Below, in pieces: positions 8,188-16,222 of a stretch of 64,000 nt of DNA. A program made the translations under genes and the position numbers. A model generated the notes under the pieces. The model saw only the letters and a program-made list of their open reading frames with translations. It did no database searches and had not been told where the DNA came from. The number at the start of each line of letters is the position of its first letter. Positions within the stretch are counted from its first letter, which is position 1. Source of the DNA: Niabella agricola (lineage in GTDB: Bacteria > Bacteroidota > Bacteroidia > Chitinophagales > Chitinophagaceae); the NCBI RefSeq assembly GCF_021538615.1, contig NZ_JAJHIZ010000003.1, positions 2,232,001 through 2,296,000 on the forward strand. The letters run 5' to 3'.

Positions 8188-9963
8188 TTGAAAAAGTTAG
8201 ATAAACTGATTATTAAAGCATTTATTGGCCCGTTTGTGGCCACTTTTTTCATTACCCTGTTTGTATTGGTAATGCAGTTTTTCTGGCTTTGGATCGACGA
8301 TTTTGTGGGCAAGGGGCTGGATGCCTTCACCATTCTGAAATTCATCTGGTATCAAAGCGCCGTACTGATTCCCCTGGCCCTTCCCCTGGCTGTATTGCTT
8401 TCTTCGCTGATGACTTTTGGAAACCTGGGAGAAAGCTTTGAACTGGTGGCCATAAAGTCTTCCGGCATTTCCCTGCTGCGTTTTATGCGGCCGCTGGTAG
8501 GCGTAACCCTGCTGATCAGTTTCTGCGCCTTTCTCTTTGCCAACTACGTTATTCCCGTTGCACAGCTGAAATCGCGCACCATGCTGGCAGACATTGTGCT
8601 GGCCAAGCCAGCATTTGATATCAAGGAGGGTGTATTTTATGATAAGCTGGACCGGTTTGCCATCAAGATCGGGAAAAAAGAAAAAGATGACAGCACCATC
8701 CGCGACCTGATCGTTTTTGAGAACAATTATGGCTCCCTGCAGGATAATTTCATTATTGCCAAAAACGGCACCATGAAGCCCTCGCCCGACAAGCGCTTCC
8801 TGGATATCGTTTTCAGAGACGGGTGGCGTTACCAGGAGCGGGGCAGCCGGACGGATTCCGCTACCGAATACATTCGCCTGGGTTTTAAGGAATATAAAAT
8901 GCAGCTGGACATCAGCGCCTTTAACTTTAAGGCTTCCAGCGACAGCAATAACCGGAATAACGAGCGGGTATTGAGTATGCGGCAACTGGATAAAGCGCTG
9001 GACTCTATGACCCGGTACACACAGATGGAGGTAGAACGCTATCAGAACAGCCTGGTAAACACGTTCAGCCTGCTGCAGTACCGCGACAGTGTCGTGAAGG
9101 GCGCTACCATCCCGGATTCAATCCTGAATTTCAAAAAAAATAAAGACGCATTTTTAGGGCTGGATTCCGTTACCGGAAAAGCAAAAGCAACCCTCCTCCC
9201 CGTAAAAACCGATACCGCATCCAGAAAGAAAGAAACGGTAAAAACGCCGCCGGCCAGGAAACGACGGAGAACAAAAGCGCCGAAATACAAGCGGCTGCAT
9301 TTTGCCATCGATACGCTTAAAATAGCAGATACGTCGAAAAAGACGGCTCTTGTAAAAGCCGACTCATTGAAAAAGAACAGCCGTGACAGCGGAACCGCAA
9401 AAAAAGATACCGCGAAGAAAATCATCAAACCGCAGCAAAAAAATGCAAATGTCTTTATGGCCTTTTTGCCAGACAGCGCACTGTCTAATATAAAGGAACG
9501 GGCCAGCGGCACCATTACGGTGGTAAAGGATAATGCCAATATGAACCTGACCAGCATTCAGGAACAGGAAAAAAATATTCGCCGCTATAAGATCGAATGG
9601 CATAAAAAAATAGTGCTGGCACTGGCCTGCTTCCTGATGTTTATGATCGGTGCGCCGCTGGGATCCATCATCCGTAAAGGCGGACTTGGTACGCCGATGA
9701 TCTTTGCCATTGCCTTTTTCCTGGTATTTTATTTTTCATCCAACACCGGGGAAAAAATGGCCAAGGAAGGAAGCCTTACGCCGTTCTCGGGCATGTGGTT
9801 GTCTACTTTTATTTTAGCCCCCATCGGCGCATTCCTCACCTATAAGGCGATGCACGACTCGAACCTGTTTAATAAAGAATTTTATCACCGCCTGAAACGT
9901 AAGATAGAGCGATATATCCGGACGCGGAGAGGCCGCAGCAACGCGAACCGGAAAACCGCATAA
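8188..9963 (+). CDS. LptF/LptG-type lipopolysaccharide export permease (YjgP/YjgQ)
   Basis: 591 residues starting at a TTG (no ATG fits, and KKLDKLIIKAFIGPF is the family N-terminus). Three helices precede residue 115 and three follow residue 470, with a periplasmic jellyroll between. This is the architecture of the inner-membrane subunits that, with LptB, extract lipopolysaccharide and pass it to LptC/A/D. E. coli LptF and LptG have about 360 residues; the extra length is a Lys/Thr/Ser-rich low-complexity stretch at about 335-425 inside the periplasmic part, often present in Bacteroidota. LptF and LptG cannot be told apart here. The CDF gene follows after 10 nt and may be co-transcribed. Confidence 0.88.
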   Translation: MKKLDKLIIKAFIGPFVATFFITLFVLVMQFFWLWIDDFVGKGLDAFTILKFIWYQSAVLIPLALPLAVLLSSLMTFGNLGESFELVAIKSSGISLLRFMRPLVGVTLLISFCAFLFANYVIPVAQLKSRTMLADIVLAKPAFDIKEGVFYDKLDRFAIKIGKKEKDDSTIRDLIVFENNYGSLQDNFIIAKNGTMKPSPDKRFLDIVFRDGWRYQERGSRTDSATEYIRLGFKEYKMQLDISAFNFKASSDSNNRNNERVLSMRQLDKALDSMTRYTQMEVERYQNSLVNTFSLLQYRDSVVKGATIPDSILNFKKNKDAFLGLDSVTGKAKATLLPVKTDTASRKKETVKTPPARKRRRTKAPKYKRLHFAIDTLKIADTSKKTALVKADSLKKNSRDSGTAKKDTAKKIIKPQQKNANVFMAFLPDSALSNIKERASGTITVVKDNANMNLTSIQEQEKNIRRYKIEWHKKIVLALACFLMFMIGAPLGSIIRKGGLGTPMIFAIAFFLVFYFSSNTGEKMAKEGSLTPFSGMWLSTFILAPIGAFLTYKAMHDSNLFNKEFYHRLKRKIERYIRTRRGRSNANRKTA

Positions 9964-9973
9964 TCGGATCACC

Positions 9974-10975
9974 ATGACAACACAAGGCTCAAGGCAGAAC
10001 CTGAAGATCCAGAAATGGGTGGCTGCAGTATCGCTGCTGTTACTCATCGTGAAATCGATCGCCTACTTTTCAACGCATTCTGTAGCTGTTCTTACCGATG
10101 CACTGGAAAGCATTGCCAATGTAGCGGCAGGATTCATCGGGCTTTATAGTCTTTACCTGGCGGCACAGCCCCGGGATGAGAACCATCCTTACGGTCATGG
10201 AAAGGCCGAATTCCTATCCGCTGCGATAGAAGGCACCCTGATCGGCATTGCCGGCCTGATCGTATTGTATAAAGCGATCGATCAGCTGGTGCACCCGCAA
10301 ACATTGCACAAATTAGACCTGGGCATCATCCTGGTAGCAGCCACTGCCATTGTCAATTATGCATTGGGCAGCATTTGCATCGCCACCGGCAAAAAGAATC
10401 ATTCCATTGCGCTGGAAGTCAGCGGCCGGCACCTGCAAACCGATACCTACTCCACGATTGCAGTGATTGCAGGACTGGCGCTTGTATTTTTTACAAGGAT
10501 CTTTTGGCTGGATTCTATCGTAGCCATCCTGCTTACCATATTGTTGCTGCGCACATCCTATATCATCCTGCGGCGTTCCATTGCCGGCATCATGGATGAA
10601 GCAGATCAACAATTATTGGAAGAAATGATCGCCTATATCAATAAAAACCGGCTGGAAAACTGGGTAGACCTACACAATTTCAGGGTGATCAAATACGGCA
10701 GTGTGCTGCATATCGACTGTCATTTAACGGTGCCCTGGTACCTGAATGTTGCGGAAGCGCATCACGAAATTGACCAGCTAGCGGCATTGATCAGGAATGA
10801 GTACGGAGAATCGGTAGAATTCTTTGTCCATTCCGACGGGTGCAAGCCGTTCCAGTGCCCGCTCTGCCGCAAGCAGGATTGCCCGGTACGCCAGGCATCC
10901 TTTGAAAAAACAATTCCCTGGACCCTGGATAATGTACTTCAGAATCAGCGGCACCGGCTGAAGGCCAAAAGCTAA
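9974..10975 (+). CDS. Cation diffusion facilitator (CDF) metal transporter
   Basis: 333 residues, six membrane helices, then a cytoplasmic ferredoxin-like domain. HPYGHGKAEF is the CDF loop signature, and HLQTD in helix 5 supplies His and Asp of the transport site. By alignment with YiiP the helix-2 ligands appear to be Glu and Asn (in LESIAN) rather than two Asp, so the metal may not be zinc. An unusual C-terminal cluster C-x4-C-x2-C-x4-C (in CKPFQCPLCRKQDC) adds a possible second metal site. It lies 10 nt after the Lpt permease gene. Confidence 0.88.
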   Translation: MTTQGSRQNLKIQKWVAAVSLLLLIVKSIAYFSTHSVAVLTDALESIANVAAGFIGLYSLYLAAQPRDENHPYGHGKAEFLSAAIEGTLIGIAGLIVLYKAIDQLVHPQTLHKLDLGIILVAATAIVNYALGSICIATGKKNHSIALEVSGRHLQTDTYSTIAVIAGLALVFFTRIFWLDSIVAILLTILLLRTSYIILRRSIAGIMDEADQQLLEEMIAYINKNRLENWVDLHNFRVIKYGSVLHIDCHLTVPWYLNVAEAHHEIDQLAALIRNEYGESVEFFVHSDGCKPFQCPLCRKQDCPVRQASFEKTIPWTLDNVLQNQRHRLKAKS

Positions 10976-11110
10976 ACCAGGCGCTCCCTGTTCCGGTTAA
11001 AGGAGTGTTACCAGTGGCTGAATTAAATAAATACTGCATCAACCCTTGAAGTATTAGCTTTTTCAACCAATTGTTTCTTAACTTTATAACCGAACATTTG
11101 TTATTCATAT

Positions 11111-11518
11111 ATGCTCACAAAAAAATCACAATATGCCTTTAAAGCACTGGGCTACCTGGCTGATAAGCAGCAGGAAGGCCCCGTGCTGATTTCCGAAATT
11201 TCAAAAAAGAAAAGGATCCCGTTAAAATTCCTGGAGAACATCCTGCTGGAGCTTCGCAAAGCCGGTATCCTGGAAAGCAAAAAGGGCAAAGGCGGTGGTT
11301 ATTTTTTTAAACAAAACCCGGCAGAGGTAAAGATGGCTACAATCATACGGCTGATCGACGGCCCTATTTCCATGTTGCCCTGTGTGAGCCTGTACTTTTA
11401 TGAACGCTGCAAAAACTGCGATGAAAAACACTGCGGGCTGCATGATGTTATGAAACAGGTTCGGGATGTAACCCTTGAGGTATTGGAAAGCCGTACCCTG
11501 GCCGATCTGAAGGATTAG
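11111..11518 (+). CDS. Rrf2-family transcriptional regulator with Cys cluster
   Basis: 135 residues. The winged helix covers 1-80 (QYAFKALGYLADKQ, then IPLKFLENILLELRKAGIL and KGKGGGYFF in the wing). Four cysteines (91, 100, 103, 108; spacing C-x8-C-x2-C-x4-C) sit where IscR and NsrR bind an Fe-S cluster, so redox or Fe-S sensing is likely. It is encoded about 2.3 kb ahead of the sulfur assimilation block, whose genes share a long dyad operator of the size Rrf2 dimers recognise. That it controls those genes is inference; no copy of the dyad is seen before its own start. Confidence 0.9.
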   Translation: MLTKKSQYAFKALGYLADKQQEGPVLISEISKKKRIPLKFLENILLELRKAGILESKKGKGGGYFFKQNPAEVKMATIIRLIDGPISMLPCVSLYFYERCKNCDEKHCGLHDVMKQVRDVTLEVLESRTLADLKD

Positions 11519-11680
11519 GATTCCCGGGTTAATCCCATTTCTTTTCAAAAAAATCCGGATGCCCTTCCGCCGTCTTTATTTTTCAGGTTGTTAATAGCAT
11601 AGAACCTGCCAGTTCTTCCTAACTCAGAAAGGCTGGCCCTTCGGACCAACCTTTCGACAAATGACCTTGTACGGGATTAT

Positions 11681-12664
11681 TTATTGCGGCATCTTAAAGT
11701 ATTGCATTACCGCGTCGTAATTTTTAAAATCTACATTCTTCATTGCCACGGCATTGATGCTGCCGGGTATGATCACATAACGGTATTGTAACAGGGTGGA
11801 AAGGTTAACACTGTTACTATTGTCATGCGTAAAACGGGTAACGCATATCTTCCCGTTCATTGGTATATAGTTGATGGTATTGGGCTTGCCGCCTGCATTC
11901 GATGTATAGGGCAACACAAAAGTTCCGCCTCCAAAGGTAAAATACACCTGGATGGAAGCGTTGTTCAGAACAGCCGATGTAATATCCGCAGCCGTAATAT
12001 ATCCTACTTTAACACTTGTATTGTCAATTGTACTATCATTAAAACTCGTTGCATATTTCCAGCCCGAGTAAATGACATTTGCGGTTCCGGGATCTCCTTT
12101 TGGTCCTACTAACGTAACCGGCACTCCCCAGCCTGCCGGCGTTTTAGGGCCAAACAAATTATAGGAGTTTTTATCCAGGTAATAATCGCCTACAACTCCT
12201 ATACCAACAGATGGAGCACCCGTACCTGAAAGAATGGTATTGCCGTTTGCACCGTTTAGCCCATTGGTTCCATTTGAGCCCGCAGCACCTGTAGCACCCG
12301 TTGCACCTGTAGCTCCTGTAGCCCCCGTGGCGCCGGTTGCGCCCGTTGCTCCTGTAGCGCCGGTTGCGCCCGTTAGGCCAGTTGATCCTTTCAGGTTAAG
12401 CGGGCTTCCCCAGCCCGCGGCTACTTTAGGGCCATAAAGGTTTGAGGTAGCAATATCCAGGTAAAAATCACCTGTTTGCCCAACCGTAGTTGCAGGCACT
12501 CCGCTTCCGCTAAGTATCTGACTTCCGTTGGGGCCCGTCATGCCCTGTATTCCGGTAGCTCCTGCTGGACCCTGGGCGCCGGCAGGCCCGGCAGGTCCGG
12601 TATCACCTTTTTTACAGGCGGCCATTAAGATGACAAATCCCAATAATAATAGTTCTTTACGCAT
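11681..12664 (-). CDS. Collagen-like repeat lipoprotein
   Basis: 327 residues from the ATG at 12664; upstream in-frame codons lack a signal peptide. A lipoprotein signal ends at Cys17 (LMAAC). Collagen-like Gly-x-y tracts follow (GPAGPAGAQGPAG and a run of nine or more GAT triplets, encoded near 12280-12370). Two copies of a spacer of about 40 residues (ILSGSGVPATT...DFYLD...NLYGPK and ILSGTGAPSVG...DYYLD...NLFGPK) alternate with the tracts. A non-repetitive C-terminal domain of about 125 residues is rich in beta strands. It is probably exported to the outer membrane surface; function unknown. The repeat DNA is prone to length change. Confidence 0.82.
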   Translation of the reverse strand: MRKELLLLGFVILMAACKKGDTGPAGPAGAQGPAGATGIQGMTGPNGSQILSGSGVPATTVGQTGDFYLDIATSNLYGPKVAAGWGSPLNLKGSTGLTGATGATGATGATGATGATGATGATGATGAAGSNGTNGLNGANGNTILSGTGAPSVGIGVVGDYYLDKNSYNLFGPKTPAGWGVPVTLVGPKGDPGTANVIYSGWKYATSFNDSTIDNTSVKVGYITAADITSAVLNNASIQVYFTFGGGTFVLPYTSNAGGKPNTINYIPMNGKICVTRFTHDNSNSVNLSTLLQYRYVIIPGSINAVAMKNVDFKNYDAVMQYFKMPQ

Positions 12665-12897
12665 CGTTTTAATTTTTATGTTTATAAAGAGAATCGGTGC
12701 ATCAAAATTATTAGAGCGTACCGCCGCCACTTTCAGGAGATTCCCTCCTTTTTTATCGTATAAATACGTTATTTATATACCGCTAAAAGACACAGGGATG
12801 ACTTTATTATAAATGCTCTAAGGGCCATGCAGGTTGTTCCACATTCTTTAATCCGCTATCTTTAAGGCCTGTTAGGCTTATTAAAAACCAACAACCA

Positions 12898-13512
12898 ATG
12901 CACAAAGACTTCAATGTGAGAAAATCAACCGACAAAGAGGATTATACGAATTCACTGCTAACGAGGGAATCAAAATGGTGGAAAAAAATGCTGAATGTTC
13001 AGTATCCCTACAAAAGGAACATTACGGGTTTGAAACCCGGGTTTGTGCTGGACATTGGTTGTGGCCTGGGCAGGAATCTGCTGCATTTAAATGGCAATGG
13101 GATCGGGGTCGATCATAATGAAACCTCTGTTAGGGAATGCCGCGCCCGGGGACTAAAAGCGTTTACAAATACTGAATTTGAAAAAACGGAATATTACAAG
13201 CCCCGCAGTTTCGATTCTCTTTTACTAGCACATGTAGCAGAACATATGGGCACAGCGCCGGCTGCAGCATTGTTAAATCAATACCTCCCGCTGCTTAAAG
13301 AAAATGGAAAGATCATTGTTATAACACCGCAGGAGGCCGGTTACCGGTCGGACGACACCCATGTGGAATTTATTGACTTTGCTAAGGTTCGGGAAATTTT
13401 CAAACAACTGGGATACCGGCCAACGAAACAATATTCCTTTCCCTTTTCGCGGGCGGCCGGAAAAATGTTTAAATACAATGAATTTGTCAGTGTTGGCGAA
13501 CGCGTTCATTAA
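12898..13512 (+). CDS. Class I SAM-dependent methyltransferase
   Basis: 204 residues. Motif I FVLDIGCGLGRN (about 49-60), the acidic end of strand 2 in GIGVDHNE, and SLLLAHVAEHM as motif IV place it in the Methyltransf_11/23 type. The N-terminal segment DYTNSLLTRESKWWKKML is not shared with well-known enzymes, and the substrate is unknown. It is a single gene. TATCTTTA at about 12858-12865 may be its -7 box. Confidence 0.85.
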   Translation: MHKDFNVRKSTDKEDYTNSLLTRESKWWKKMLNVQYPYKRNITGLKPGFVLDIGCGLGRNLLHLNGNGIGVDHNETSVRECRARGLKAFTNTEFEKTEYYKPRSFDSLLLAHVAEHMGTAPAAALLNQYLPLLKENGKIIVITPQEAGYRSDDTHVEFIDFAKVREIFKQLGYRPTKQYSFPFSRAAGKMFKYNEFVSVGERVH

Positions 13513-13719
13513 CAGCCGTTAGCCTGTTTTCAGTTATCAGTCCTCAGCTATCAGCCGTCAGGGTCCGACAATTAATACCCACCAGACAGCACATCAAGCC
13601 CGGAACGGCCCCTTTGGATCTTGTTATTGAGATTTGGCTCTTTAGAATCTTGATTATTTTTCTTTTTTCACCATTTTTTTGCACTTCCATTCAAATATTT
13701 TGTCGTACCTTGCAAACCA

Positions 13720-13765
13720 CCCTATTAGTCTACTTGATTAGTAGGTTTATTGAAGAGCTATTTTG
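13720..13765 (+). promoter_or_regulatory. Sulfur-block operator A and promoter of peroxiredoxin
   Basis: The dyad CTACT-TGATT-AGTAG lies at 13730-13744, and its left flank ATTAGT extends the half-site to the consensus TTAGTCTACT. A TTG inside the dyad (13734-13736) is 22 nt from TATTTTG (13759-13765), so the operator covers the likely -33 element. The gene start follows at 13787. The rest of the gap 13513-13719 shows only low-complexity words such as TCAGCTATCAGC. Confidence 0.6.
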
Positions 13766-13786
13766 TCACTAAAAACTGTTTAAATT

Positions 13787-14422
13787 ATGTCATTAAGATT
13801 AGGAGATACTGCCCCGGATTTTACCGCGCAGTCCACTGAAGGAGAAATTCATTTTCATGAGTACCTGGGCGATTCCTGGGGCGTTTTATTTTCGCATCCG
13901 GCAGATTACACGCCTGTTTGTACTACCGAGCTGGGAAAAACGGCGCTGCTGAAAGGTGAATTTGAAAAACGTGGTGTAAAGGCACTGGCGGTAAGCGTAG
14001 ACCCGCTGGATTCGCACCTGGGCTGGAAAAATGACATCAATGAAACACAAAACTGTTCCGTTGATTTTCCGATCCTGGCAGACCCCGACAGGAATATCGC
14101 CACCCTTTATGATATGATTCACCCCAATGCTTCTGAAAAGGCAACCGTACGTTCCTTATTCATCATCGGGCCCGATAAAAAGATCAAACTGATCATCACC
14201 TATCCTGCTTCTACCGGAAGAAACTTCCAGGAGGTGCTACGGGTAATCGATTCCCTGCAACTGACCGCCAATCACAGCGTGGCGACTCCGGCCGACTGGA
14301 AGCATGGTGAAGATGTAATTGTAGTGCCTTCTATCAGCACCGCAGATGCCATCCAGAAATTTCCAAAAGGTGTCAAAGAGGTAAAGCCTTACCTGCGTTA
14401 TACACCACAACCGAATCTTTAA
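13787..14422 (+). CDS. 1-Cys peroxiredoxin (Prx6 family)
   Basis: 211 residues. The peroxidatic motif SHPADYTPVCTTE (Cys45) is that of the Prx6 class, as is the long C-terminal arm with ADWKHGEDVIV and LRYTPQP. It reduces hydrogen peroxide and organic peroxides using an external thiol. A second Cys (near 86, in TQNCSVDF) is not the usual resolving residue. It is first in the direction of the sulfur genes, 74 nt ahead of cysH, and has the regulon operator in its promoter, suggesting co-regulation with thiol supply. Confidence 0.95.
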   Translation: MSLRLGDTAPDFTAQSTEGEIHFHEYLGDSWGVLFSHPADYTPVCTTELGKTALLKGEFEKRGVKALAVSVDPLDSHLGWKNDINETQNCSVDFPILADPDRNIATLYDMIHPNASEKATVRSLFIIGPDKKIKLIITYPASTGRNFQEVLRVIDSLQLTANHSVATPADWKHGEDVIVVPSISTADAIQKFPKGVKEVKPYLRYTPQPNL

Positions 14423-14435
14423 TTTTTAGTTTATC

Positions 14436-14475
14436 GTTTATGGTTTATAGTTGATACCGACTATAAGCCATAAAC
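14436..14475. repeat. Long intergenic stem-loop between prx and cysH
   Basis: GTTTATGGTTTATAGT (14436-14451) pairs with ACTATAAGCCATAAAC (14460-14475) over 16 positions with one G-U, around an 8-nt loop. No T run follows, so it is not a standard terminator; it may protect or process the transcript. It resembles the element at 20116-20159. Confidence 0.6.
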
Positions 14476-14496
14476 CTTAAACCACAAACAGCAAAC

Positions 14497-15192
14497 GTGT
14501 TTACAGAAGAACAGATACAGGAAATAGAGCAGGCCTCAACGGCGGATGCGTTAAAACTGGTAACCGACCGGTTCCCGGAGGCTACTGTTTTCTCTACGTC
14601 ATTAGGCCAGGAAGATCAGGTATTAACGGAAATGATCGCCACCAACAAGCTTCCGGTACGGATCTTTACACTGGATACCGGGCGCCTGTTTTCCGAACAT
14701 TACGATTTGTTGGAGAAAACCAATGCCCGTTACAAAATAAATATAGATGTTTACTTTCCCGAAGCTTCGGATGTGGAAGCCTACGTAAAAGCCAAAGGGG
14801 TGAACGGGTTCTATGAATCGGTTGACAACCGCAAGGAATGTTGTTTCATCCGGAAAGTGAAGCCCCTCAACCGGGCGCTGACCGGGGCAAAGGTATGGAT
14901 CACCGGACTGAGAAGCGAACAATCGGATAACCGGAAAGATATGAAAATGCTCGAATGGGATGCGGACCGAGGACTTTATAAATTCAATCCGCTGATCCAT
15001 TGGAGTTATGATGAAATGCTGCATTACATTAAGGAAAAAAACATTCCTTATAACCCGCTGCACGACAAAGGATTTATTAGCATCGGCTGTGCTCCCTGTA
15101 CCCGGGCTATTGAGCCTGGAGAAGATCCCAGGGCCGGCAGATGGTGGTGGGAGGTTTCGCATAAAGAGTGCGGACTGCATGTACACCAATAA
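14497..15192 (+). CDS. cysH: Assimilatory adenylylsulfate (APS) reductase
   Basis: 231 residues from a GTG start. It converts APS to sulfite and AMP using thioredoxin or similar thiols. The paired cysteines of the [4Fe-4S] site are present (KECCFIRK, Cys115-Cys116, and CAPC, Cys198-Cys201), as is the catalytic Cys225 in KECGLH. Enzymes with this cluster use APS rather than PAPS, which fits the absence of an APS kinase gene here. The PP-loop-like SLGQEDQVL lies near 35-43. It is followed by cysD after 85 nt, a gap with a small hairpin at 15246-15260. Confidence 0.95.
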   Translation: MFTEEQIQEIEQASTADALKLVTDRFPEATVFSTSLGQEDQVLTEMIATNKLPVRIFTLDTGRLFSEHYDLLEKTNARYKINIDVYFPEASDVEAYVKAKGVNGFYESVDNRKECCFIRKVKPLNRALTGAKVWITGLRSEQSDNRKDMKMLEWDADRGLYKFNPLIHWSYDEMLHYIKEKNIPYNPLHDKGFISIGCAPCTRAIEPGEDPRAGRWWWEVSHKECGLHVHQ

Positions 15193-15277
15193 TGGGATCC
15201 CGATCAATGCCAACCTTGAAAAGACCATTTTTGATTGTTAAAAAAATCCGCAAGGCGGATCTGTATAAAAAGAACGT

Positions 15278-16186
15278 ATGGGTGAGTACACATTAGATTA
15301 CCTTGAGCAACTTGAGGCTGAAAGCATTTATATTTTCAGGGAGGTTGCCGCACAATTTGAAAAACCGGCCCTGCTTTTCAGCGGCGGTAAAGATTCGATA
15401 ACGCTGGTGCAACTGGCAAAAAAAGCATTCGCTCCCGGAAAGATTCCTTTCCCGCTGGTACACATTGATACCGGCCACAATTTCCCGGAAGCCCTCGCCT
15501 ACCGCGACGCCCTGGCAAAAGAAGTGGGGGCCGAGCTGATCGTACGCAAAGTAGAAGACACCATAAAACAAAAACACCTTACGGAGCCTAAGGGTAAATT
15601 TGCCAGCCGCAACTGGCTGCAGATCCACACGCTGCTGGATACCATTGAAGAATTCAAGTTTGATGCCTGCATCGGCGGTGCCCGGCGTGATGAGGAAAAG
15701 GCCCGTGCAAAAGAGCGGATCTTTTCTGTAAGAGATGAATTTGGCCAGTGGGAACCTAAGCTGCAGCGCCCGGAATTATGGAACATTTATAATGGCCGGA
15801 TCCACAAAGGCGAAAACGTGCGGGTATTCCCCATCAGTAACTGGACGGAGCTGGATGTATGGAGCTATATCAAAAAAGAAGCCATTCCCCTTCCATCTAT
15901 TTATTTTGCCCATGAACGCGAAGTGATTGAACATGAAGGCCAGTTGATCGCCGTTTCCGACTATATCACCATCGACGAAACCGATGTGATTTCCACAAAA
16001 AAAGTACGCTACCGTACCGTAGGCGATATGACCTGTACTGCCGCTGTAGAATCCAGTGCCACAACGCTGGATGAAGTGGTAAACGAAATTATGGCCACCC
16101 GTATTTCCGAAAGAGGCGAAACCCGGATCGATGATAAAGTAACGGAAGCCGCAATGGAAGACCGGAAAAAAGGCGGGTACTTTTAA
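15278..16186 (+). CDS. cysD: Sulfate adenylyltransferase subunit 2
   Basis: 302 residues, normal length. The ATP pyrophosphatase-type catalytic subunit forms APS from ATP and sulfate with CysN. The PP-loop SGGKDS lies at 35-40, and the family blocks IGGARRDEEKARAKERIFS and WNIYNGRIHKGENVRVFPISNWTELDVW are intact. It ends 36 nt before cysN and belongs to the same unit as cysH. Confidence 0.97.
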   Translation: MGEYTLDYLEQLEAESIYIFREVAAQFEKPALLFSGGKDSITLVQLAKKAFAPGKIPFPLVHIDTGHNFPEALAYRDALAKEVGAELIVRKVEDTIKQKHLTEPKGKFASRNWLQIHTLLDTIEEFKFDACIGGARRDEEKARAKERIFSVRDEFGQWEPKLQRPELWNIYNGRIHKGENVRVFPISNWTELDVWSYIKKEAIPLPSIYFAHEREVIEHEGQLIAVSDYITIDETDVISTKKVRYRTVGDMTCTAAVESSATTLDEVVNEIMATRISERGETRIDDKVTEAAMEDRKKGGYF

Positions 16187-16222
16187 ATTCTAAATCTGAA
16201 AATCTAAATTCTAAATTGCTCA

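Noticed and set aside
8197..8985. Long antisense frame within the Lpt permease gene
   Set aside because: It is a shadow of the plus-strand gene, rich in His and Gln, without any domain.
12280..12370. CRISPR-like or satellite array
   Set aside because: The regular 9-nt periodicity is the coding repeat for Gly-Ala-Thr triplets in the collagen-like protein, with no spacers.
12664..12730. Longer N-terminus of the collagen-like protein
   Set aside because: The added 22 residues would hide the lipoprotein signal that starts at the ATG at 12664.
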